Shown: positions 5,809 through 13,024 of the stretch, piece by piece
Layout of the letters: each line of letters opens with the position of its first letter
Numbering within the stretch: the first letter of the stretch is position 1
NCBI GenBank assembly: GCA_949474265.1
Contig: CASXBC010000010.1
Coordinates: forward strand, 1 to 38,485
Source of the DNA: an uncultured bacterium
GTDB taxonomy: Bacteria > Bacillota > Clostridia > Christensenellales > UBA1242
Direction of reading: 5' to 3'
DNA length: 38,485 nucleotides
Notes under the pieces: model-generated
What the model saw: the letters and a program-made list of their open reading frames with translations, nothing else
What the model was told of the DNA's origin: nothing
Databases searched by the model: none
Program-made: the position numbers and the translations under genes

Positions 5809-6582
5809 TTATTTTCCATTGCCACCAAAAGCAAAGATGCCTTCAGCTTTCTTTTCTGCAACATTTAACTTGTCATCAAAACTGATGATTTTGTCACGGT
5901 ATTTTTCAATTTTTTTGTGAGCAAAGTTTTTTTCAGCCTCAGTATTTCTCAGGTTTGGGTCGAGCATTGCATCAGAAGCGGCACCAAAGATACGTCCAGA
6001 GATTTCATTTGCCACAGCTCTGAGTGCAACTATGCCTTCAGGGGTGTTGTAGAATTTTGCTAAGAGGTCTATGCCACTGAAATATTTTGCCATAAATATA
6101 TCTCTTGTGAAATCTGTTGTCCAAAACTCTTTTGGCAGAGCTCTAAACATCCAAGCATCATCAAAGGCCATGCCTTTATTTGCTGTTTGAATGATTATAT
6201 GAGAGTGAAAAACTTTTTCTTTGTCAGTCATAGCAACATCAAAATGAGTGCCTGCGGATGAAGTTTCTTTTTCAATATTTCTAATCATTTTTGAAGTTAA
6301 ACTTTTAACCAAATTTACTGCATCTTCAGCAAGCTCGTTTGATGAATTAAGTTGAACTAGATAATCAAACATATTCTGTTGTTTTTGGCAGGCTTTGACT
6401 TGTGGTGCGGTTAGGTTGATTTCAAAGCTATGTTGGCCATTTATCTTGTCATAAGGCATAAAAAGATAAGACAAACCGCCAACAGGGACATAAAATAAAA
6501 CTGTTGTCCATCCTTTAAAAATGCCTTCAGTGACTCTTCCGTCATCTGCAATATAATCTGCAATGTAATTTATATTTTCCAT
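5809..6582 (-). CDS. Unknown 257-aa protein
   Basis: I do not recognise this protein. It has no signal peptide; the short hydrophobic stretch WTTVLFYVPVGGLSYLFM (about 25-42) could be a buried strand pair or a weak membrane segment. The middle is a long helical region (about 60-130), and the end is charged and helical (KKIEKYRDKIISFDDKLNVAEKKAEG). The gene has its own strong promoter (6610-6638), GGAGG about 10 nt before ATG 6582, and its own terminator. Standing alone and in reverse inside the otherwise conserved rpmE-DUF1385-prmC-prfA block, it looks like an insertion. Its base composition is like the neighbours. Confidence 0.85.
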   Translation of the reverse strand: MENINYIADYIADDGRVTEGIFKGWTTVLFYVPVGGLSYLFMPYDKINGQHSFEINLTAPQVKACQKQQNMFDYLVQLNSSNELAEDAVNLVKSLTSKMIRNIEKETSSAGTHFDVAMTDKEKVFHSHIIIQTANKGMAFDDAWMFRALPKEFWTTDFTRDIFMAKYFSGIDLLAKFYNTPEGIVALRAVANEISGRIFGAASDAMLDPNLRNTEAEKNFAHKKIEKYRDKIISFDDKLNVAEKKAEGIFAFGGNGK

Positions 6583-6609
6583 AAAAAACTATCCTCCGAA
6601 TTACATTTT

Positions 6610-6638
6610 ATTGTACCATTTAATTTCGTTGTTGTCAA
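6610..6638 (-). promoter_or_regulatory. Strong promoter of the 257-aa gene
   Basis: On the minus strand TTGACA (6638-6633), exactly 17 bp, TACAAT (6615-6610). The -35 overlaps that of the divergent promoter. Confidence 0.85.
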
Positions 6639-6660
6639 GATATAAATTTTTTGCTAATGG
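6632..6660 (+). promoter_or_regulatory. Promoter of the DUF1385-prmC gene
   Basis: TTGTCA (6632-6637), 17 bp, TAATGG (6655-6660). The predicted start lies only about 7 nt before ATG 6674, and no Shine-Dalgarno site is present, so the transcript is near-leaderless. Confidence 0.55.
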
Positions 6661-6673
6661 CAATAAATAATCT

Positions 6674-8392
6674 ATGAAAACCATTATATTTCCAGCCCCA
6701 AATGGCATAAGTCTGTGCTGTGATGAGAAGCAGGTGACATCTGTCACAGATGTTTCTGGGCAAAAAAAGTTGAAAAGCTTTAAAAGTAAAAATAAAATTA
6801 TTTTTTGGCACTTTCCTTTTGTGAGAGGGTTGCAATATTTTTTCTGTGGGCTTTTAATGTTGTTTAAAAGTCTTGTTTTGAGTTTTGATTTATCAGGCAA
6901 GCCTCAAAAAGTTAAGGACTTAAAAAAATATTATATAAAAAAACTTTCTTATATCATTGCTTGTGCTGTTGTTGGAATTGCATTGGCAGAGCTTTTGCTG
7001 GGGTTTGCACCAAACAAATTGGCATATCTTCTTGTAGATAGTCGAGGAAGCACATTGCTTAGAAATTTTGTTATGACTGTTTTCAAGATTGTTGTGTTCT
7101 TTGTGGTGGTGCTGATTTCAAGATTTTTGCCAGGAATGCTTGATTTGCTCAGATTTAATCGAGCAGGCGAACTTGCAATGCGAGATATCGCAAGTGGAAA
7201 AAGTACAAAAAGTCAAAGATTTAAGGCTTGGTGCAAAGGTGAGTTTGGAGTTTCAAATTTTTGTAATTATTTGATTTTTGTTTTTCTTTCTGATTTAATT
7301 GTGATAACATTAGTAGGCGGAGGCTTTGGGATAATTTACAACCTGCTTTTTCATATTGCAATTTTTCTTGCTTCAACCATGGTCTGTTATGAGATTTTGA
7401 TTTTGATTGAAAATGTGCAGGCTTTAAATTGGCTCAAATGGCTGACCTTTTGCTTGTTGTTTGAAAAGCCAACAAGAACACATATAGAAACTGTTTCTAT
7501 TGCTATGCAAGAGATGAACATGCTTCAAAAGGGAAGAGAATTTATGGAAGATGAAAACAAAAAGTCGCTTTCAGTGGTGCTTACTGAGGTCAAAAATAAA
7601 CTTTCTGTTGCAGGAATATCTGATAAAAGTGATGCGGAGTGGATTGTTGCAACTGTGCTTGGAAAAAATCGCAGTGAGATGAAGCTTGTGCCTTTTGTTT
7701 CTGACAAACATTATGATGAAATTATTAAAGCTGCTGAAAGACGTGCAAAAGGGGAAAGCGTTGACAACATATTTGGTTTTACAGAGTTTTACGGACTTCG
7801 TTTTGATGTCAATAAAAAAGTTTTGACTCCAAGGATGGAAACAGAGCTTTTGGTAGAACAAGTCTTAAAGGCTGAAAAGAATTTTAAAAAACCAACTATT
7901 TTGGACCTTGGAACAGGCTCTGGAGCAATTGCTGTTTCAGTCGCAAAAAATTGTGATGCAACTGTTACCGCTGTTGATGTAAGCAAGGCAGCACTTATGG
8001 TTGCTGAGCAAAATGCTAAAAAAAATGGTGTTAAAGTTGAATTTTTGCATTCAAACCTCTTTCAAGACTTGAAAAGAAAACGAAAATTTGATATAATTGT
8101 CTCGAATCCGCCATATATTCCTTCATCAGAGCTTTCAAAACTTGATAAAAATGTCAGAGAGTGTGACCCTGCACTTGCACTTGATGGGGGAGAGGATGGT
8201 TTGGATTTTTATAGAGAAATCATTTCAAAAGCAGGCAAGAGACTCAATTCAAATGGAATCATCTTTTTTGAAGTTGGGAAGGGGCAAGCTGGTGATGTGA
8301 GAAAACTTTTAAAAGAAAATGGCTTTGAAGAAATTAAAACGACAAAAGATTACAACAAAGTAGAGAGGATTGTAAGTGGAAAATATAGGTAG
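6674..8392 (+). CDS. prmC: DUF1385 membrane protein fused to PrmC (release-factor glutamine methyltransferase)
   Basis: Two proteins that are normally neighbours form one 572-aa frame. Residues 1-285 match DUF1385: FPFVRGLQYFFCGLLMLFKS (48-67), hydrophobic segments near 91-110, 131-153, 198-212 and 218-245, and the closing LLFEKPTRTHIETVSIAMQE (261-280). The usual N-terminal GGQAVxEGVMM signature is missing. Residues about 291-572 are a complete PrmC: TPRMETE (385-391), the SAM-binding DLGTGSG (411-417) and the substrate loop NPPY (478-481). PrmC methylates the GGQ glutamine of release factors, and prfA follows directly. A Met at residue 291 (ATG 7544, with a purine-rich AAAGGGAAGAG upstream) could give free PrmC by internal initiation. 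The fusion would tether PrmC to the membrane. Confidence 0.93.
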   Translation: MKTIIFPAPNGISLCCDEKQVTSVTDVSGQKKLKSFKSKNKIIFWHFPFVRGLQYFFCGLLMLFKSLVLSFDLSGKPQKVKDLKKYYIKKLSYIIACAVVGIALAELLLGFAPNKLAYLLVDSRGSTLLRNFVMTVFKIVVFFVVVLISRFLPGMLDLLRFNRAGELAMRDIASGKSTKSQRFKAWCKGEFGVSNFCNYLIFVFLSDLIVITLVGGGFGIIYNLLFHIAIFLASTMVCYEILILIENVQALNWLKWLTFCLLFEKPTRTHIETVSIAMQEMNMLQKGREFMEDENKKSLSVVLTEVKNKLSVAGISDKSDAEWIVATVLGKNRSEMKLVPFVSDKHYDEIIKAAERRAKGESVDNIFGFTEFYGLRFDVNKKVLTPRMETELLVEQVLKAEKNFKKPTILDLGTGSGAIAVSVAKNCDATVTAVDVSKAALMVAEQNAKKNGVKVEFLHSNLFQDLKRKRKFDIIVSNPPYIPSSELSKLDKNVRECDPALALDGGEDGLDFYREIISKAGKRLNSNGIIFFEVGKGQAGDVRKLLKENGFEEIKTTKDYNKVERIVSGKYR

Positions 8393-9464
8393 AGAAATGC
8401 TTGATAAGACAGAGAAATCAAAGGTTAGGTTTGACGAACTTACTGACCTTATTTCTCGTCCAGAGATTATTGCTGACAATAGAGAATGGAAAAAACTTGT
8501 CAAAGAGAGAAATATGCTTGAAGATGTTGCAAATGCACATGAAGAATTGAAAGTTTTGGTAAACAACTTTGAAAGCTGTGAGGCAGATTTAAAAAATGAA
8601 ACAGACGCAGAAATGAAAGCTCTTTTTCAAACTGAAATAGAAGACTTGAAAGAGAAGATTGAAGCAAAGCAAGAAGAGCTTAAGTTTTTGCTTTTGCCAA
8701 AAGATGAAAACGATGACAGCAACGCTATTATTGAGATTCGTTCTGCAGCAGGTGGAGAAGAGTCTGCACTATTTTGTCTTGAGCTTTGCAGAATGTATTC
8801 TCATTATGCTGAAAGTAAGCGTTGGAAAGTTGAATACATCCAAATGTCAGAAACTGAAATTGGCGGAATAAAAGAGGCTACCCTACTTTTAAAGGGCAAG
8901 GGTGCTTATTCTCGCATGAAATACGAAAGTGGAGTACATAGGGTGCAGAGAGTTCCTGAGACTGAAAGCCAAGGAAGGATTCACACTTCAACTTCAACAG
9001 TTGCTTGTTTGCCAGAAGTTGAGGATATTGATATTGAGATTTTGGATAAAGACCTTAGAATAGATGTCTATCACTCTGGTGGTGCTGGCGGACAAAATGT
9101 CAACAAGGTTGAAACTGCAATCCGTATGACCTATCTGCCACTCAACATTGTTGTTACCTGTCAAGATGAAAGGTCTCAGCTTAAAAATAAAGAAAAAGCT
9201 ATGGCAATTTTAAAAGCAAAAATATTTGACTATTATGAAGAACAAAGAAATAGTGAGTATGATGCAAACAGAAAAAATCAAGTGGGCAGAGGAAACCGAA
9301 ATGAAAGAATCCGCACCTACAACTATCCACAAGGAAGAGTTACTGACCACCGCACAAACTTGTCATCTTATGATTTGAATGGTGTTTTGAATGGTGATTT
9401 GGATGAGTTTATTGATGCAATGATTTTGAAAGAAAGAACGGAAATGCTTGAAAACCTGCACTAA
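8376..9464 (+). CDS. prfA: Peptide chain release factor 1
   Basis: RF1 reads UAA and UAG and triggers peptide release. The 362-aa product has the codon-recognition tripeptide region RVPETESQGRIHTS (P194-E195-T196) and the catalytic HSGGAGGQNVNKVETA with GGQ at 238-240, the glutamine methylated by PrmC. Length is normal. Start choice: GTG 8376 has AGAGAGGA 6-12 nt upstream and overlaps the end of prmC by 17 bp; ATG 8397 with AGG at 8387-8389 gives the more usual MLDK start. Either is possible. The overlap implies translational coupling with the methylase that modifies it. Confidence 0.95.
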   Translation: MENIGREMLDKTEKSKVRFDELTDLISRPEIIADNREWKKLVKERNMLEDVANAHEELKVLVNNFESCEADLKNETDAEMKALFQTEIEDLKEKIEAKQEELKFLLLPKDENDDSNAIIEIRSAAGGEESALFCLELCRMYSHYAESKRWKVEYIQMSETEIGGIKEATLLLKGKGAYSRMKYESGVHRVQRVPETESQGRIHTSTSTVACLPEVEDIDIEILDKDLRIDVYHSGGAGGQNVNKVETAIRMTYLPLNIVVTCQDERSQLKNKEKAMAILKAKIFDYYEEQRNSEYDANRKNQVGRGNRNERIRTYNYPQGRVTDHRTNLSSYDLNGVLNGDLDEFIDAMILKERTEMLENLH

Positions 9465-9470
9465 TTGCTC

Positions 9471-9580
9471 GTTTTCGCTAGTGAGCGAAAAGCGTCGCTT
9501 TTAAGTTTGGTTTTCTCGCTAGCGACCAAACGAAATCGCACTATGTTGGCGATTTGTCGCTACTCTCTGGCGAAGTGAGG
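9471..9580. repeat. Composite hairpin element after prfA
   Basis: At least four inverted repeats follow each other: TTTTCGCT/AGCGAAAA (9472-9491), AAAAGCG/CGCTTTT (9488-9502, sharing arms with the first), GTTTGG...CCAAAC enclosing the palindrome TCGCTAGCGA (9505-9531) and AAATCGC/GCGATTT (9533-9555). The motif CGCTA...GCG occurs three times. The stretch is clearly richer in G+C than its surroundings and codes for no visible protein. It may be a REP/BIME-like or MITE-like element or a structured RNA; a second copy is not visible in this window. Confidence 0.6.
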
Positions 9581-9606
9581 CGTTGTAAGATATTTTGACA
9601 GATATT

Positions 9607-9635
9607 AAAAAGAGCGAAAACAAATCGCTCTTTTT
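9607..9635 (+). terminator. Terminator of the prmC-prfA unit
   Basis: AAAAAGAGCGA (9607-9617), 7-nt loop, TCGCTCTTTTT (9625-9635). Strong stem with T run. Confidence 0.9.
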
Positions 9636-9669
9636 GTTTTAAATTTACAAAAGTTTTGTGTGTAGGGGC

Positions 9670-9701
9670 AAAAAAAAGACACCACAATTTGTGATGTCTT
9701 T
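9670..9701 (-). terminator. Terminator of the pilin-like gene
   Basis: AAAGACA (9675-9681) pairs with TGTCTTT (9695-9701), with an inner CACAA/TTGTG pairing. Read on the minus strand it ends in a run of T. Confidence 0.75.
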
Positions 9702-9712
9702 AATTGTTTATA

Positions 9713-10120
9713 TTATAAATGAAGGAATGTTTTAGTTGTTTCGACAAGCATTTTTATACTGTCGCCGCCTGTTTTTGGTGGGTCAAATACGCCGAAAGCA
9801 TTGAGAACCATTGGTAAGAACAAGTTAAAGAACAAAATTAAAACAATAACAACAACAATTGAAACAATAATGTTGATAAGTCTCTTTTTGTTTTCATCTC
9901 TTGCTTCAGCAGAGTCAGCTCTTGCCATTTTGATACCAACATAAAGAGCATAGATACCGCCAGCAGCACCAACAAGTGCAAGAAGAACCCAAAGAACTGT
10001 TGAGAGAACTTCCAAAAGTTGTGGAACCCAAGCTGCAAATTGAGGACCTGCTTTGTTTGCTACATCTGTCCATGAATTAATTCCATCTACTTTACCCAAT
10101 AATGCATTCAAAAAGTTCAT
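9713..10120 (-). CDS. VirB2/TrbC-like (pilin-like) small membrane protein, orphan
   Basis: The 135-aa product has two membrane helices (about 38-62 and 81-105) joined by a polar loop GIKMARADSAEARDENKKR (62-80). The loop-plus-helix pattern 'GIKxARA...KKRLINxIVxIVVV' resembles VirB2/TrbC-type conjugative pilins and the Mbov_0395-like pilin family; this is recognition by pattern. The start is ATG 10120 behind GGAGGAGG. An earlier in-frame ATG at 10138 lies on that ribosome site itself (the frame would encode it as MEEEKR) and is rejected. No other type IV secretion or conjugation genes lie nearby, so its job here is unclear; phage holin-like or uncharacterised envelope roles are alternatives. 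Confidence 0.75.
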   Translation of the reverse strand: MNFLNALLGKVDGINSWTDVANKAGPQFAAWVPQLLEVLSTVLWVLLALVGAAGGIYALYVGIKMARADSAEARDENKKRLINIIVSIVVVIVLILFFNLFLPMVLNAFGVFDPPKTGGDSIKMLVETTKTFLHL

Positions 10121-10138
10121 CCTTTTTTCCTCCTCCAT

Positions 10139-10432
10139 ATAAAATTTAGTTTCTCAAAAGAATGAAATAATATTCTTTCTTTTTTGATTACAAAAGAATA
10201 ATATCATATTAAAAAAAAAATTCCAAACATTTTCGACAAAAATTATAAAAATCTTTTAAATATTTTTTCTGCCTTTATTTATGGAATTTTTAAATATTTT
10301 AAAATATTAATTTTTAATAATAAATTAATTAAATTTGAATTTAATTTTTATTTTTTCTAAAATATATTTTTTTCTTAAATTAATCAATTTAAATTGCTAA
10401 TAAAGAGAGCTTGAATAAAAATACATCAAGTC
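10139..10432. other. Extremely AT-rich intergenic gap
   Basis: About 290 bp with almost no G or C between 10200 and 10400, rich in A and T tracts such as TTTTAAATATTTTAAAATAT. I find no frame with a ribosome site and no clear RNA. It separates two minus-strand genes. A weak pairing CTTGA/TCAAG (10410-10430) may end the downstream small gene. The A/T tracts are the kind that bend DNA or act as UP elements, which is inference. Confidence 0.6.
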
Positions 10433-10627
10433 TTAGAAAGTTGTGAAATTGTTTGAGCCAAAGCATCTACGGCATCCACATCCGTTGTTGCCAATAAAGC
10501 CATTGTTGTTTGAATTTGCAAGTCCTAGAAGAAGCAACAGCAATATGTTGGTGTTTGTAGCAAGGTTGGTGTCGTTTTGAGAGCTAAGCACCGATAAAAG
10601 AAAAACCCATAAAAATTCTTGTGTCAT
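10433..10627 (-). CDS. Small 64-aa hydrophobic peptide with CGCRRC motif
   Basis: Not a family I recognise. The product begins MTQEFLWVFLLSVLSS, has a leucine run NILLLLLLGLANS (28-40), and ends in an Asn/Gly-rich tail with the CGCRRCFG cysteine cluster (50-57). ATG 10627 is chosen because AAAGGAG lies about 7 nt upstream; the frame extends further to 10702 without a ribosome site. The hydrophobic N-terminus plus Cys-rich tail would suit a membrane-anchored or exported peptide that binds metal or forms disulphides. It is divergent from the ArsR-type gene, with about 190 bp of shared upstream region. Confidence 0.65.
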   Translation of the reverse strand: MTQEFLWVFLLSVLSSQNDTNLATNTNILLLLLLGLANSNNNGFIGNNGCGCRRCFGSNNFTTF

Positions 10628-10746
10628 AATAAAATCTCCTTTTTCACAAAAAAATCTATTTTTCTTGCAAAAGTGACAAAATTCTTTTTGCAGATTTCTC
10701 ATTAGTTTGGCAAAATGTTTTTGTGTTTGCTGGTAATATTTATGCG

Positions 10747-10776
10747 TTGTAAAACTTATGTGTTACAAAAGTTATG
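10747..10776. promoter_or_regulatory. Candidate operator upstream of the ArsR-type gene
   Basis: The inverted repeat TTGTAA-N10-TTACAA (10747-10768) overlaps a direct repeat AAAACTTATG / AAAAGTTATG (10751-10760 and 10767-10776). It lies about 45 bp before the start of the regulator and between divergent genes. Confidence 0.45.
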
Positions 10777-10817
10777 AAAAACAAACACAAACAAATTGAT
10801 ACATAAAGGGGCGATTT

Positions 10818-11171
10818 ATGGAGAATAAACTTTTGTTACTTTCGGAGAGAAATAAATATGAAGTGAGAGAACTTTTGCCAGATGAAGAGGCGACAAACAA
10901 ACTTGCTCTTTATTTTCAAAACTTTTCTGACCAAACAAGGATAAGAATTTTGTCTGCACTCTCAATCAGGCAACTTTGCGTCAACGACCTTTCTTGTGTG
11001 CTTGGGCAAAATCAAACGACAGTTTCTCATCAACTTAAGACATTGAAGGACCAAGGAATGGTAGATTGCAAACGAGATGGAAAGATACTTATCTACTATG
11101 TCAAATCTCAATCAGTCAATGATATGATGATGTATGCTCTTAAAAATTGGGGAGACTCAAACTACGCATAA
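10818..11171 (+). CDS. ArsR/SmtB-family transcriptional regulator
   Basis: The 117-aa winged-helix protein contains LALYFQNFSDQTRIRILSAL (29-48), then LCVNDLSCVLGQNQTTVSHQ (53-72) with the recognition helix, and the wing GMVDCKRDGKILIYYV (80-95). ArsR-type arsenic or cadmium sensors carry ELCVCDL here; this protein has LCVNDL, losing one cysteine of the metal pair, and I do not see the His/Asp pattern of the alpha-5 zinc site. Cys60 and Cys84 might form a different site. It therefore probably responds to something other than the classic metals. AAAGGGG precedes ATG 10818. No transporter follows, so its target may be the divergent small peptide gene. Confidence 0.88.
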   Translation: MENKLLLLSERNKYEVRELLPDEEATNKLALYFQNFSDQTRIRILSALSIRQLCVNDLSCVLGQNQTTVSHQLKTLKDQGMVDCKRDGKILIYYVKSQSVNDMMMYALKNWGDSNYA

Positions 11172-11371
11172 TTTCATTTGATTGACAGAGTTAAGTCTTT
11201 GGCTAGCATATTTCATATTTGTTTTTGTTTATTGGATAGGCGAAAATAATTTTGCTATTTCAATCATTTTAAAATTATACTTTCAATAAGCTAACTATGT
11301 ATTAAATGACCAAAAGCATAAAAATTGATTAAAGTTTTATTCTACAAATTTTTGAAAGACAGTCTGTTGTC

Positions 11372-11400
11372 TTGACAAGGTCCTAGAAAACAAGTAAAAT
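11372..11400 (+). promoter_or_regulatory. Leaderless promoter of queH
   Basis: TTGACA (11372-11377), 17 bp, TAAAAT (11395-11400), then 7 bp to the ATG at 11408. The expected transcription start coincides with or touches the start codon, and there is no Shine-Dalgarno site. The rest of the 11172-11371 gap shows no gene. Confidence 0.8.
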
Positions 11401-11407
11401 TGGTTTT

Positions 11408-11980
11408 ATGAAAAAGATGTTGTTGCACTCATGTTGCGGACCATGTTCGACTGTTTGTATTGAAAGATTGAAGGATGAATATGATTTAACAATTTTTTAT
11501 TACAATCCAAACATTGAGCCAAGAGAAGAATATGAAAAGAGAAAAACTGAGCAAAAGAAGGTTTGTGATTTTTTCAATATACCTTTTGTTGATTGTGATT
11601 ATGACAATTTGCTTTGGCATCAAGCAGTGAAAGGTTTTGAAAAAGAAAGAGAGGGCGGAGCAAGATGTGAAAAATGTTTTGTTTTTAGACTCGAAAAGAC
11701 TGCTCAGTTTGCCAAAGAAAATGGTTTTGATTTGTTTTCAACAACGCTTACTGTTAGTCCATACAAAAAGACAGAGGTTGTCAATTTTGCTGGGAGAGAA
11801 GTTTCAAGAGAGATTGGGATTTGTTTTTTGGAAGAAAGCTTTAAGAAAAAAGATGGTTATCTTCGCAGCGTGGCTCTTGCAAAAGAGCTTGATTTATACA
11901 GACAACATTATTGTGGTTGTATGTTTGCAAAAATAATTCAGGATAAAGAATTTTTGGCAAAACAACAAAAGTTAGATTAA
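11408..11980 (+). CDS. queH: Epoxyqueuosine reductase QueH
   Basis: QueH carries out the last step of queuosine synthesis, reducing epoxyqueuosine in the tRNA wobble position, and replaces the unrelated QueG in many bacteria. The 190-aa product has the family pattern: MKKMLLHSCCGPCS (Cys 9, 10, 13), YYNPNIEPREEYEKR (31-45), GGARCEKCF (Cys 87, 90), STTLTVSPYKK and LYRQHYCGC (Cys 169, 171). These cysteines bind the iron-sulphur cluster and adjacent metal. No other queuosine synthesis genes are in the window. It has a consensus promoter without a leader and its own terminator. Confidence 0.95.
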   Translation: MKKMLLHSCCGPCSTVCIERLKDEYDLTIFYYNPNIEPREEYEKRKTEQKKVCDFFNIPFVDCDYDNLLWHQAVKGFEKEREGGARCEKCFVFRLEKTAQFAKENGFDLFSTTLTVSPYKKTEVVNFAGREVSREIGICFLEESFKKKDGYLRSVALAKELDLYRQHYCGCMFAKIIQDKEFLAKQQKLD

Positions 11981-12004
11981 AAACATGCAATAAAGCATGT
12001 TTTT
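11980..12004 (+). terminator. Terminator of queH
   Basis: AAAACATGC (11980-11988), 6-nt loop, GCATGTTTT (11995-12003). It begins at the stop codon and ends just before the ribosome site of the next gene. Confidence 0.8.
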
Positions 12005-12014
12005 GGAGAAAAAT

Positions 12015-12905
12015 GTGACAAATTTTAATGATGATTTTATTCAATATAGTGAAAAGAAAGAAAAAAGGGAGAGCAAACATCAGGCACTTTCTCTTTCTGT
12101 GCAAATTATTTGCTATGTGCTTTTGATTTTCTTTGCAATATTTTTCATTTGGTACACCGCTTTTATAAGCACCCATCAATATTACTTAGTTTATGGTGCA
12201 TCAATGAAAGATACCTTAAACAGTTCTTTAAGTCTCAATGATGGGACAAGCACGCAAGACGCTGTTTATGTTGATTATACTTCAAAAATAAAGCTTTTCG
12301 ACATAATTGTTGCTAAAAGAGAAAACAAGAAAAATGCAATTATTAAAAGAGTTATGGCTTTTGAAGGAGATTATATTTCTGTCGCAGTACACAAAGACAG
12401 CAGTGGAAATTCAAACTTTTATTATTATAGAATTGCAGCTGGCACAGATTTGTCAAATTTTGAGGATGAAGCTGCAAGGCTTGATGAGAGTTTAGGCATA
12501 AATAGTTACAACATCTATGGGTATGAAAGCTGGGCAGAAAACAGAGATGCCTTGACCTTTGTGGATGAAGGAAATGCTAATATCTCCACTTACAACAAAC
12601 ATTTTTATGAAGAAGCCTTTTTTGCAAGATTTTTGGAAGGAAAGCTAAATGATATTGATGGCGGAAGTGAGGATTATTTTGTTTCAGAGAGCGGATTGGT
12701 TTATGTGAAAGTTCCAAAGGGCAAATTCTTTTGCATGGGAGACAACCGAGCTTTTAGTTCTGACAGCAGAGAAAAAGGTTTTTATGATTTGAAAGAAATT
12801 GTTGGAAGAGTGGAAATTGTGGTTTACAATCACAATTTTGGCAAGAGAATTGCAAGTGTAGTAAAATATTATTTTTCTGAAATAGAAAAGTTTTTCGCAA
12901 GATAG
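12015..12905 (+). CDS. lepB: Signal peptidase I
   Basis: The 296-aa membrane protease of family S26 removes signal peptides from exported proteins. One membrane anchor spans about 30-52. The catalytic serine is S63 in YGASMKDTL, the lysine base is K111 in IIKRVMAFEGD, and the family box MGDNRAFSSDSREKG lies at 241-255. A large insert (about 125-220) enlarges the periplasm-side domain relative to the usual short Gram-positive enzymes. The start is GTG 12015 with TTGGAG at 12003-12008; an in-frame ATG at 11997 falls inside the queH terminator and has no ribosome site. Confidence 0.92.
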   Translation: MTNFNDDFIQYSEKKEKRESKHQALSLSVQIICYVLLIFFAIFFIWYTAFISTHQYYLVYGASMKDTLNSSLSLNDGTSTQDAVYVDYTSKIKLFDIIVAKRENKKNAIIKRVMAFEGDYISVAVHKDSSGNSNFYYYRIAAGTDLSNFEDEAARLDESLGINSYNIYGYESWAENRDALTFVDEGNANISTYNKHFYEEAFFARFLEGKLNDIDGGSEDYFVSESGLVYVKVPKGKFFCMGDNRAFSSDSREKGFYDLKEIVGRVEIVVYNHNFGKRIASVVKYYFSEIEKFFAR

Positions 12906-12950
12906 ACCGCTTTTATGTCATATTTTGGACGGTTTTTGTTTGCAAATCGT

Positions 12951-12979
12951 TTGGTAAATTCCTGTTGTTATGGTATTAT
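12951..12979 (+). promoter_or_regulatory. Promoter of the HU gene
   Basis: TTGGTA (12951-12956), 17 bp, TATTAT (12974-12979), with an extended -10 TG at 12971-12972. Confidence 0.75.
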
Positions 12980-13024
12980 TAAAATAGCAATTGATGCTAA
13001 ACAAATAAATATTAAGGAGTTATT

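Noticed and set aside
10628-10702. Longer start for the small Cys-rich peptide (MRNLQKEFCHFCKK...)
   Set aside because: No ribosome site precedes it, whereas AAAGGAG stands 7 nt before ATG 10627. The CHFC and FCEK cysteines are tempting as a zinc motif but are probably non-coding.
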